This document shows, in pieces, positions 35,201-48,800 of a stretch of DNA of 64,000 nt. Under the pieces are notes generated by a model that did not search any database, had not been told where the DNA came from, and saw nothing but the letters and a program-made list of their open reading frames with translations. The stretch comes from Lumbricus terrestris (Eukaryota > Annelida > Clitellata > Crassiclitellata > Lumbricidae), in NCBI GenBank assembly GCA_949752735.1, contig OX457041.1:25754576-25818575 (forward strand), given 5' to 3'. The position numbers and the translations under genes are program-made. The first letter of the stretch is position 1; each line of letters starts with the position of its first letter.

Positions 35201-38200
35201 TATGTATGTATGTATGTGTGTGTGTTTGCATGTATGTATGTATGTATGAATGTATGTATGTATATATGTATGTATATATTGTATGTATGTATGTATCCAT
35301 GTATATAGTGTATGTATATGTATTTATGCATGTATGTATGATTGTATGTATTTATGTGTGTATGTATGTATTATGTATGTATGTGTGTGTGTTTGCATCA
35401 TTGCATGTATGTATGTATGTATGTATGTATGTATGTATGTATGTATGTAGGAATGATCGCTTGTTATAGCATCCATTCAAGATTGCTACTCAGAAGTGCT
35501 CCCGACAACAGCGCAGGCTATAGATTGGAGTTTCACGCCGAAGCGCATGAGCATTGAGCAATCACGAGTCAGGATCCCTATGCGGCGGCTTAAGGTGGAT
35601 CCAAACCCGCAACCTTCCTGCTCCAAGGCATCGAGCATACCCCTACACCACTGAACCTACTATATATGTATGTATTGATGTATGTAAGAATGTATGCAAA
35701 AAAAGTATGTGTATATATAATTGCATGCACGCTTATGTCATGGTATAAGTGGATGTTCTTGGAACTGCGTTTTATCTCTAAGTGTTTCCACTTCTGTTCT
35801 TTGATTTAAGTCTATTGTTTCTCTTTTTTGTGTCTCTTTGCTATTTCTGCCATTTCCAGCATATTATAATTTTTTCCGTTTTCTCTGTTGCTTCTGTGTC
35901 ACTCTGAGTAGGTCCAGCTTCCTGTCCAGCTGACACTTTCTTATCTCAAGTGCTTTCAAGTATCTTATGCCAACAATGAGAACTTCCCCCGTTGACCTGG
36001 TGGCATTTGGCCACTGTCGGAGGGAAAGATCAATTTGTGCCCTCCCCCCACAGGGATAGAGACAGACAATGGGAGAGATGGAAGAAAGTCACACAGGCCG
36101 ATATGTACATGTAGAAATGGGGGAGGCAAAAGAGACAAGAAGCAGCCGGACAGATGGGAGAGAAAGAGAGATTCAGAAGCCAGAGAGCAATACAGGAAGT
36201 TAGAGATACAGAACAAACCAGGCCATCCATGGATGAAAAATGATGATGACACAGAGAATATATTGGACAGATGTGTAGATAGATGAGGGGTGAGACTGAC
36301 AGAAGGTAGAGAGATATGGGTATATAGGAACTGTGGAGAGTGAAAGAGAGAGACAGACAGACAGACAGAAAAACAGACACAGAGAGACAGAGAGAGACAG
36401 ACAGACAGAAGAAGAGACAGACAGAGACAGAAGAGACAGACAGACAGAGACGGAGAGAGGAGGCAGACAGACAGACAGACACACTCACAGAGACAGACAC
36501 ACAGAGATACAACCAGACAGAGGAAGGCCAAATTTACTGTGTGTATGTAATATACATGCATATGTGTGTGCTGCCTTTACAAAAGTAAAACTGAAAAGGT
36601 CTGTCTATTAGAAATGATCTTGAAAGATTTGCCTGCAGGCTGCAGATATGCCGAGGAGGACGAGTAGATGTTTGTAAGTGTGTGCATGAGTGAAAGAGGA
36701 GTGGACGAATGCATTAGTCAGTGGTTGAGTGAGTTGGTTGGTTAGGTGAGTGGATGCATGGGTTGACGAATTAGTGGGTGGATCAGTGGGGTTAGAGGAT
36801 GTGTGGGTCTGCACCCATTAGTGGGTGAAACGATGTGTGGGTCGGCACATTGGTGGGTGAGTGAATGCGTGGGTGAATGGATGCATTGGTTGGTGCATTA
36901 GTGGGCGAATGGGGTGAGTGGGGTCAATTAATGCAGATGCATGGGTCGGCACAGTAGTGGGGGATGTATGAGTGAATGCATGCATTGGTTGGCACATTAG
37001 TGGGTGAAAGGGGTGGGGTGATTTAATGCAGAAATGTAGGTTGGCACAGTAGTTGATTGATGGGTGTGTGTGTAGACGATTTGACAAGAGTCTTTAAAGT
37101 AGAAATACCTAGTGTTGATATTTGGTGTTGGAATCCTTCATGAATTCCCTGGGGCGGTATTGCTTTTTCTCCAGATAATTATGTAGTGCTTTCTGGTGAG
37201 TAAGTATGAGTTGGCAGCATTCATTTGCATTCAAAGATTTATTTTGGCAATTAAGAAGAGACAGAGATACTGTCAACAGGATTTATGATGATGATGGGGA
37301 CACAGAAAGAGAACAGAACTGTTACCATCGTCATTGTCATGGTCTATCATCATTCATCATCATCGTCATCATCACCATTATCATCATCATTAGTTGTCAT
37401 TGTCATTCTGATTACCAATCATATCCAGTGCTTAAAGCGTGAAAAAATAAGTGCCTGGACGCTCCAAACCTTTCCAAAAGAAGTGCCTGGACGCCCTTAC
37501 CTTTTCAGGCTGTGCCGGCCAATAAGTGGCAGGACGGCATTCATGTTTTAAAATAAGTGCATGGACGCCGTCCATGACCGTCCTGCCACACTTTAAGCTC
37601 TGATCACATCACTATATCATCAATTATTATAAATTCATCATCATCATCATCATCATCATAGCTGTTGTCATTAGTCATCATTATCATCGTCATAATTCAT
37701 AATGCGAATTAATCACCAACAATCCTTGTTGCAAATAATAATCTTCATCATAGGTTACTGTTTGTCATCGTAGTGTATCATAATTTATATATTGATCACA
37801 ACCAGTGTCATCATCAATGTTGCTTAGAGGTTGCTATATACATTGATTCCTGGTTTATTAGGCATTTTGTAGTCATGGCAACTGATTCTATTTTTAGCTT
37901 CCGTGTACAGAGGAGGAATACCTCGATCCACTCGAAGACTTTGGTAAGACGATCAACGTCGTATTACGGTTATTACGTATTTATAAACACCATGAAATCT
38001 ATAGTGAGTTAAGTAAAGCATCGTCATCCCACAGTAGAATGTAAGAAGTAGCATTACCTGCTATTCAGCTCTTGATTCGGAAAATTATTGTTCTTGGCTT
38101 AATGTTGTGGTTTCTATCAAACATAATATATGGAGATTGGCATCACCCGGTATACTCACGTTTATGCCTACATGAGGGACGACCTCCACTGGCTCCCACT

Positions 38201-41200
38201 GCAGCAATGCATTGCTTATAGAGTCTCGTCTATTGCTTGGCGCTGCATTCTGTCTCAAGCTCCATCATACCTATGTGAGCTGTTTACCCCTGTATCCGTT
38301 TATCTGTTCCGCAATTTGCTGTGCTCAGCTGCCTGTGGTGACTATCTTGTTCCTTTTTCTCGTACCACCACTATGCAGCGAGGAGCATTCTCCGTGGTTG
38401 GGTCCAGCTATCTGGAATGCCCCCATACGGCTTTCCGCTGACTCCCCCATGACTCTGCTGGCTCTTTCCAATCGTCTTCTCAATACTTTTCTTTTCGATC
38501 AGGCCTGGGTTTGGAGCGCCTCTGAGTAGAGATATATTAGGGGTGCTATATAAATTTATGTGATTGATTGATTGATTGAATATTAGAGGTTTGCTTGCAC
38601 TGTGCATCACCGCATAACCGTATTGTAAATATAAATAACTTTTGTACCAGTTTTTTTATCTTGCTCCCTCACACTGGGAGTGCATCAGATTAGTGTGCAC
38701 TGTGAGATGAGCTTTATAAATTTATGGATGAGCTTTATAAATTTATGGATGAGCTTTATAAATTTATGGATGAGCTTTATAAATTTATGGATGTAATGGA
38801 GATGTCGTTGAAGTAATCCAGGACAGACAGGTGCATGGCACTTCAGAGGCATCAATGTCAGACTCAACAGGGATGAAGGCTAATGTAGCAATCGGTTGAG
38901 GATCTAGGATAGTTTTGTATCAGCTGTAGACTGGCTTTCAAGTGGAGGATGCAGGCTTGGTTTGAATGAAAGAAACGGCCTTTGAAAACACAAAGTTCCT
39001 TATTACAAAAATTTGATATAACTGAACTGTCAAAAGCAGCTATGTTAGTCATCATTCATGTTGGTGTTATATATGCCTCCTTCAGGCTTGATTTGAGCCT
39101 TCCCAGAGTAGGGGTCAGCCAATAATGTAAATGTTGTATGTGACATAAATTTACATTGTTACTTTCTAATTGGATTTGTTAACTTCTGAAATTACATGAA
39201 TGAGCTCAAGGCAGACCAGTAATGAAACATAATGAACAGTCAAAGTAGTAAAAAAAATAACTTAGTTACGTGCACTGTGTAGACTACAAAGTATTTTAAA
39301 AAGTACTTTGAAGAGGTATTTTGAATGTGTGTTGGATACGAGAAACGGAATAAACCACAGTGTAGTTTATGTTTCCAATACTTTTGTAAAAATATCGGTA
39401 TTCTCAAACAATTTTGTTGTTTCAAACTGGGCCTACTTTTTATTATCACTGATAAAGATTGTGGCACAATGCATATGAAAAAACTATAGAAATGGGCGGA
39501 ATTTCTCTGCAGTATATAAACAATAATACGACCTGGTGGCATATCGGTAACGCGCTTGCTCACAGAGCAGGCGGTTGCGGGTTCGACTCTGGGTAATGAC
39601 CTTGGGCAAGTTGTTTACACGTGCATTTGTCACCAAGCAGTATGATCAGCTACCGGCATACGCTGGGAAGTAAACGGCAAGTCCTGTGATACACTGGCCC
39701 CGTGTCCAGGACCTTGGGACTCGTCCATTGCCGGTGTCACGAAATAGAGTATCCCCCGTATTAATTGTATCCCCCCAACTTAAAAAAAGTCGAAAAAACC
39801 GCTTCCGCGTTTATGTTTTTTGCAAATTAATTTTCATATGCTTTGTTTTGAACAATGACACTAACAGGTATGTTTATTCCTACTAGATAATTTGTTTTGC
39901 CCTGTTTTTAGACCACTTAAAATATTTAAAACACTTAAGAACACTCAGAGTCACTAAATAAATTCGAGTTACCTTTATCTGAGCATTGCTTAGGACACTT
40001 AAAACAATTAGAGTCACTTTAAATTTTGATTACAGCATAATTTTTTTATTATGTGCATTTAAAAAAGGGGATAGAATGGTTTATCCCCCCCCCCCCCCCC
40101 GGAATAGTATAGACCGGTTAACTCCATCCGGGGGGATAGATTAATTCATCCCCCAGATAGCTTTCAGGGGGGATACTCCGTTTCGTGTCACCGGCTCAAG
40201 GGCCAAGAAGAGGAGATGAGCACCTCACCAACTGGCCTTCGGCCCTAGGATGACTTTACTTATATAAACAACATAAAAAATTGGTTGTAAGATTGACAGT
40301 TAAACTTGAGCACTATTAAGTTTTAACTCTGTTTATTCAACTGATGAGTGTTACCAGCATTTGTAACCACGATACCTCACACACCTCTGCTGCCATTCAC
40401 TTTAACAAAGTGGTACCACAACATGATGTGACTGCACTGCGGTTTATTCTGCTTGTCTTCAGATTTACTCTCATCCATAAAGAGATCATTAGTTTTGCAC
40501 ATCACACTTCCTTCAATTTTATACTGGGCTCAGAGTCAGATGATTGATTGATTGAATACTCTTATGAAGTACTTCATTTAATGATGTGATCGCATCACAA
40601 TGATTGACTGCGATGACAATGATTTGACATCGGATGTAATTGGTGACTGGATATGTCATCCATGCAGCTGTCTTGAAGTTGCGCTACATGCAGATCTGCT
40701 TTCTATTCTACCTTCCTGTTTTTATTCACTCTATTCAGACCACCATACAGGGTCCAAGTAATCTGCCTGCTGTCTTAAGATCACTTCATATTGCCTTATT
40801 TGCATAATCTGCATACTAAATCACTGACTAGCTATCATGCTTAATCTATATCAGATTGCTAGGTATTGAACATTACTTTAATGAACAAGAAATAAAGCTG
40901 CAGTGTGTAATTCACAGGGCCTCATGTCACACCAAAGTCTAGTTGTAAACACGTCAATAATATGGGCTAATTAAAGCCTAATTACCATACCTTAAATTTA
41001 TGGTGTCCATGCTGATTCAAGATCCGACCCCCACCCACTCGTGTCAGCTGACTTAATCTTTTATATGCACCTTCAATTCTTCAGTTAGAGTCTCATTGCT
41101 GTTCTTAACTACCAAAGACCTGCATGATTAGGAAAGTGGTTACCAATATAACTGCCACCTTTGCGGTGACCTAATGTCATGATTATTTGCTCTAATAAAT

Positions 41201-44200
41201 CCTGTTGATATACAAAGTTGTAAATTTGAATTGGCTTAAGTTAACTTTATGTAAACATAAGAAAGAGCACTTCATCATTTTGCAGGTAGCCCACTCTTGG
41301 TGAACACCTGTTAATGCTCCATGGTGGGGCACGGTGGTGTAGTGGTTGGTTTGGTGCCTTGGATCCAGAGGGTCCCAGGTTCGAATCCACCTCAAGCTGC
41401 CACGTAGGAACTTTGAGCAAGTTCTTCACTTGCAATTGCTCGTGCACTTTGGCGTGAAACTCCAATGCAGTGTCCACGCTGTAATTGGTAGCACTTCTGA
41501 GTAGGGCTTGAAGGGACGTTATAGCAGATGCGAGAAATAAATGTGATGTAAATGATGCATATTCTTGCTGCAACAGTAGACTTGAGCTAATTGAACCAGT
41601 GAGTGTGGCCAAGGTTTATGCATCGTCAACATCTCTCCAGTAAAGACTTGCTGTGTAGCTCTTCAAAAACTTTGCCTACACATTGGCTCCTTTCATAGTA
41701 GAATTTTGAAACAAGTCCTTTTTGTTATGCGCTGAAATATGCTATTGTGCTACGTGGTCCTCAAAAGAACATCAAACATTGTTCTGTTGTGATCCAACCA
41801 TGGACTTATTTCAACAGTAACATTTGTCAAACCTGTCAGAGAGATGTGAATAGAGTAGGCTTATTGATTGCCCTGATGACAACTCACTTGTTTGTTATCC
41901 ATCTGTTTATCAGTTCCATATCAACCAGCCCACTTCCTGTGTTCTGTCTGACACCTGGTGACACTCTACTCTGCTCCAGTACTCTCTCTTCTCATATTTA
42001 ATCACCATTTGATCACCATAGTCATGCATATTATACTGTGTGCATTCAGACATATTTATTTGTATAGTCCGCTTTGCTACTGAACTGTCTGAAGATGTCT
42101 AAGTAGGCTATATCTCCATAGCAAGTCACTGGATGTCTCAACAACGACCTTAAAATGAAAAAACGATGTCCTATGGTGTAGTTCTTCCAGTTTAAAAATC
42201 CCTATAGTTTTCTGTTTTTCTGTGAAATAAGCAGATTTAACACCTACATGTGCGTCTTGGTTTCAAGGCTGACAGTTTGATCTCGTGTTGCTAACATAAA
42301 GTGACCTTATTACATTTACCTGAACCAGTTTTGGGCATGAGATCTTTGACGGGTTATCTATTCTCATGAACTATGTTGTCCATGCTCTTGTCCGTTCACC
42401 TGCCTTGCTCACCTGAACTCTTGCAATTTAATACTTTATTCTGTCTGTACTTTTGAGTTGAATTCATAAATTCGAATGATTGTAATGTGAGTATCTGATT
42501 AAATGTGATATTACTAGTAGATGAATTTTGGTGGTCATTGGCAAGAAGTTTTTGAGTTTTTAACAGTTTAGTTTTTTTTGATGTTGTAAAAAGTCTTTTC
42601 GTAGGGGTTTAGCAGAAGGTCATTGTCCGGGCTTACTTGCCTGATGCCATGTACCTTAAGCATTTGTTTATGGAATGTTTTATGCATGTTTGTGGAGGTG
42701 CTTGTTTATGAAGTGTTGGTTTATGGGGTGTTTGCTTCATTGGGTTTATAGTATGTCTGTTTACGTGGTTTTGTTCTGCTTTTATTTTCTCAAGAGACGA
42801 ATGGAAACATGGTGTTCGCTAAGTTCCTTAAATCGCACAGGTGCTATGAACTGATGCCATCCAGTGCCAAACTGGTCATCTTAGACTCCGAACTTAAGGT
42901 CAGCCACTTCAGTTAATTTAAATCCCTAAGGCTGTTAAAACGTTTCATTTGAGTGTGGAAAATGCATTCTTATTATTAAAATCTTTATTATTCATACACC
43001 ATTGTTATTGTTTACCTGAGTTACATAGAAATTCTGAGGAAAGAGAAATTTATGCAAAAAGAAGAAATATAACTGTTCATTTTTCTTCATTTTCTTTTTA
43101 ACTGCAAGGCCATGCAAGTGTTTTACATTCAGAAGCTTCAAACTATTCTGCGTGATAGCTGGCCTAGTCAAAAGTCATATGCAGACTCAGGCTCACCATG
43201 AGAAGATTTGGAAATATTGGCTTCGGTGTTTTCCTAGGTGGAGATTCATTGTCATTATGGTAGTCTCGGCTATTGAATGTACCTAGTTTCTCAAAGGCCA
43301 CAGCTGAAAGAACTGGTTAGAAGCTGGCTGAGTGTCCTACCTGATAAAGATTTACCCATGCCTGAAATTCATATTTACTGAATTTCCACATAATAATATG
43401 AATGCTTTTAAAAATTAAGATAAAACTAATTATATTTATAATTATATTATATACTAATTATATTATATAACTATATTTATATAGCGGCATTTGATACCCT
43501 TCAGTTCCCGTTATATTTATTAATACTAAAACAGAATTATAAAATCACTGTAATTGTCATATGTATTCCCATTGCACTATGCCGTAAAATAGTAAGTATG
43601 TTGTGCTTGTGTCCAGGTGACAGCTGCATTTGATGCCCTTACATACAACGCAATTCGTTCAGCTCCCATCTGGGACGCAAACTCCAGTCAATACATTGGT
43701 AGGATTGTTGTGTCATTGTTGTGTCATTATTGTGTCATTGTTGCATCATTGTTGCATCAGTGCTGTGTCATTGTTGCGTCATTGTTGTGTCATTATTGTG
43801 TCATTGTTGCGTCATTGTTGTGTCATTGTCATCTTTCTCATCTGTTCCAGCGACATCAATATTGTTCCAACATCATATCAACATTGGCTTCATCGTTTAA
43901 CATCGTTATTGTATCATATCATTTTGATGTTGTAGTTTGTATGATTACAATTCTATTATTATTTTAAGACATGACTTGTTATAATTTCAGAATTTCTCTG
44001 CTTCAACTTTATCATCTGCTGTAGTTTTTAGATTCATGTTTCTTAATTCTGTTCAATTTTGAACTTGTGTATTATAACTTTTTGATAAATTTCTATTTGA
44101 TGTGGCCATTTATTGATCCACATTATAATTTATGTAATCGTGGCTGTAGATATAATTCGATTAAATATAACACTATCTTGTTCTATAATATGTCACTTGG

Positions 44201-45786
44201 TGTGGCTTTTAAGGCAGCATTACATGATAAGAATATTTCAATTGTGTGTCATCTGTTTCCTTTTTTTTATGCCTAGGTATGTTGACAGTGACGGACTTCA
44301 TTCATATCCTCAAGAAGTATCATAGATCTAAGGTACTTCAGATATTTACCATACCATTGAAATTTCCCAGTAATACCCGAGCAGTGGTTACAACCAGATG
44401 GCATTACCAGTTTATGATACAAGGTTGCAGCTAAAAGTACGAAGAGATGCCTGTATCATATTGTATCTGATAATTTATACAGCACTTCTTGCAGCATAGA
44501 CTATTCAGAGGCACAGAAGCCCTAAGGAAGCCCTAAAAAATAGAAACGTCTTGAGAGAGAGCGAGATGTATGTATGCGTTGTCTGACAATCAATGATAAT
44601 AATTAATAATTTTAACAACAGTCGTGCCCCTAGAATTATTTAGTTCTATGTCCACTTTAAAAAAATTCAATCTAACACTATATCCATTGTCTTGGGGTAT
44701 GTCCTCAGCAGTCTGGCTCAACTGGAAATGCCTTCTAAAGCTCTATATGCCACTGGTGCAGAATAGTTCTATGTCCACAAAATTGGAAAGTTTTATAAAG
44801 CCATAGAGGCACTTGTCCACAACCAATAGAATGTGAAGTTTTGTATCACGTGCTAAAGACACCATTAGATTAGATTAAACTAGACTAGATTAGATTAGAT
44901 CTTGTTTCCAGTTGCTTTCTATATATTTATATGGAATTTTTTTAAGGATGAGCTTGATCGTGTGTGCGCCCAACGAATTTCTGAATGGAGAGGTGAGGTT
45001 TGGATTTCTTACGTCATTCTGAGCTAAACATATTTATTAACGTTTTGTATGTTAATCGTGCCTTGAAAGTCATGAGTTTAGATTATCTTACATTATGCAT
45101 AGTCAGATAAAGAAGTGGGAGGACAAAGAGCAGCTTTGACTGTGATTTAATGCTATTGATATTTATGAACTAATTCTATGGCTGGTTTTGAGTGGCTCTT
45201 TAAAGACGGCTGCGTTGGTTCCTGGTTGGTACACTATCATAGTTGAACGGTGATACATTGGTGCATGGCTGGGATTTTCCAAATGCTCTTATACAACTGT
45301 AATGTTGGTTGTTTTGTTTCTGTTCAACAACACTGCATTGACAGAATATGATTTGCTAGTGTCACCCTCCTCCTGTCTTCAGCCAAGTTGCTAGCACTAC
45401 CACTACCCCAGCTGTTATTTGGACTTTTGAGAGTTGCTACCCATATATAAATATTCAGTTTGACATTAAGAAGCTGTTGTGCAGCTGGCAAGTTAGGTTT
45501 CAATAGACATGTATGAAATATAAATGTCAATTCTTTATGGGTTCTTAAGGGAGGTGCTATATAAATGACCTGTTGGGTTTTAGAAGACAATTGTAAATTA
45601 GCAGTGACTGTGCGCATATAATGAATGGGGCTTTAAAAGTGCTTTGCAAATTTAAGAAACGACTTAAAACTGCTTTGTTCCGTCTAGTGTGTCCACATGA
45701 CACAAAGTCTGTTGCAGCCGATGCTGTAATGACCAAAAAAGTAGAATGTCTATAAAATAATAACAGTAGGCCTAATATTAATAATA

Positions 45787-45818
<32 letters not shown>

Positions 45819-48800
45819 GATGATTAGACCTGGGAGTGACTTTGGTCAGCTAATCTGACCCCACTTGACCCTAAAGTGACTTGAGGTCGACTTGAAGTCG
45901 ACTTCTCGGCGTCAAAACGACTTGACCCGACTTGGGAGAAAAACAACCGACTTCCGACTTAAAGTCGACTTCTGACATGGTAATAGCCGTTAGCATAGGT
46001 CTGAGCATGGCTATGGTACTAATGCAAGAAGTCAAACCAATTTTTCCTGCAAGCATTAATTTCATTTAGGCCTACCAATGAGTAATGAGGCCTCAGCACT
46101 CAATTGAAGAATGAATTTGTTACAGTTTTTATTAAACCCATTTCAGGCTGTTTGTGTTTCAGTTTGAATAGTTTTGTGATGGGCCATTTCTAGTAACCTA
46201 GCTATAGACAAGTCACAATGCGACGGCAAATCATTAGGCCTATGAATAGGCCTTAACTTGTCCATTGTCTGTGATTAAACGGATTACACTCATCCTTAAT
46301 ATTAATATTAATATTAATATTGAAAAAATTTTTAGAACGCGCAAGGTCTAAGATAAAATGGGCCCGCGTAGGCCTACTGGTTGCACTGAATGGCGCGTTA
46401 TGATAGGCCTAATTTGTAACTTCTGTTTTCATGATCGGCCACTAACATCATTCCGCAACTTAGCAACTAGCAGTAGGCTACTACTTTAGTAGCGACGTAG
46501 GTCTACTAACTGACAGAAAAGTCTTTACTGTCCAATTGGCCCGTATAGGCTACACAATAGTTTTTCCGTCTGCAGACTGCATGCAGATGCAGCATACCAA
46601 AGTAGCGCAAAACTATCGATTCATCAGCAGGCCTTGTAGATCCAGCTTTCTTTGCGCGGAATTTAATGACTACTAGAAGACTACAAGTTCACTGATTTGC
46701 TCATGTTTATGTCTTGATAAGCATATAGGCCTATAGGCCTATATGCTAATATTTTAGTACCATTTTGTTACTGTTCTCTTTAACCATGGTTGGGTCAGGA
46801 GCGCTTCTGAGTAGATGCTCTTGAAGAGGCGCTATATAAATGTCCGAAATGAATGAATGAATGAATAAAACTATATTATAATAAATGTCTTGTTTTGATT
46901 GTAGAGTTCCTTGTTGATAACCTGAAGCCATTGGTTTCACTTGACTCCGACTCGAGTCTGTTTGAAGCTGTCCATCAGTTGCGTCAGAACAGCGTCCACC
47001 GTTCGCTCGTATCGGACGAAGTCACCAACGAAGCGTTGTACATACTCACTAATCGACGAATCGTCCATTTCGTCTGGTATTTTGTAAGTGTGACGACGGT
47101 TTTATCGGTTTTATTTTGGCAAACGCTTTTTTTGCAAGGATATGGGAGATGACAATAATGTGGGAAAATGGATCAATCAATTAATCAATCGTAATTTATT
47201 TAGCGCCCCTTCAGGGTATCTACTCAGAGGCGCTCCCGGCCGAGATCAAGCGAAAAAAACAATCTTCAACAGGATGATATTGATGATTTCAAAGACAGCT
47301 GTGGTGGTAGTATAGTAATGGCTGAGGACTGTGGTTGTGGATGTTAGATGCTGTTGATGGTGATAGAGTTTGTGAAATTGAGGATATACGATGTTGGGTA
47401 TGATGATTCTAATAATATAACTGACAATTTATATGGCGCCATAACACGTACATACTGCAACAGCAGGTTTATAGAGGTTGGTCAAAGGTACAGTATCTAA
47501 TAGTGCTATTAGTTGCAGTGGTAGTCAGTGTTATAGTTTTAGTGGTGCTACATGAGGCCATGTAACTGGTGGTGATCAGGATCGTAGTGGTGACGGTGGC
47601 AACAGTAGTAATGAGTGTCAACACTTGGAGACAAAGGTTCTATATCTAAATGTGCAAAATTAAAATGCTATTCATAGGTATCTAGGTTATGCTAGCATCT
47701 GGTTTGCTTCCTGACTAACTTAGTTACCGTAAATAAATGACTGGTTAAGGAAATGAATGGTGCAGAAAGAGCGTTGCACATTTTTCTATCTGCTATAATT
47801 TATTACCTTCGTAGCATTGAACATTTGTTTGCTTCATGATATAGAATACAATTACTGTCAGTTAAAATCAAAGTAGTCACAATTTGAAGGCAAGTTGTGG
47901 TGCTACGTGGTTTGACTTCTGCTGAATTTTCTGCAGCTGCCCATGAGATAAAGATATGGGTACAGTTGATGTCGACAAAAATGAATATAAAAACTAGTTA
48001 TTTAGGCCTACTGTTTTTTTCATTTCAGTTTCAAGTATTTCGACTTCCAATTCCCGATTTTATGCAGAAATCAATCAAAGAACTCAACATTGGAACATAC
48101 ACGGATCTTGCTTCGGTAATTCATACTGACTGTAACATCATTTGATGTGTCTTTTACTGTTAATTTTTTTGTTTGAAATAAGTAAAAATAATTGAGAATT
48201 ATTTTGGAGATGCATTTCATTGGTGAACGTTGTTTGGTGGGTCGCACTGAATAGAGTGACACATAGACGCCCAGCATGACAACGTGATGGAAATAAGTTT
48301 TAAAACAATATTTTAAGTTTTTAAATAAGTTGGCAGCTTTAAATAAGTTTTTAATAGCTGCTAACCTTTTGTATATTTCGAATTATTCTTGCAATTTTCT
48401 TTACCTCATTGTCATTAGTCATCATCATCATTGGTGTTTGGTAGTCAGCACCATGAGGCGTTAACATTATTTATTGTTGTCATAGCCACAGGCAGAGGTT
48501 AAAGTGTGCATGGACGGTCATGGACGGCGTCCATGCACTTATTTTCAAATCTGAACGCTGTCCAATGTGTCCATCCACTTATTTCTCAAGCACAGACTGG
48601 AAAGTTAAGGAGCGTCCAGGCACTTCTCTTTCTACACTTTAAGCACTGGCCACAGGTATTTCTTAGTCTTTGCCTTAAACTGCATGCCTTCCTTTGTCAT
48701 AGCTTTTCATTCCCTTATCTGTCATCAATTGAGTTTGTCCCCATTAATTGTTACCTATGATTTTGTTTTACCTGTAGCTGTTTGCATTTATCTTTTGTCG

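Noticed and set aside
35032..35469. Long Met-Tyr-Val-Cys frames
   Set aside because: Translations of the TATG microsatellite; every frame is open for that reason.
35965..36561. 198-codon minus frame rich in Cys/Leu/Ser and the plus frames of Arg/Gln/Thr/Asp
   Set aside because: Low-complexity translation of the GACA tract, inside an AMPK gamma intron.
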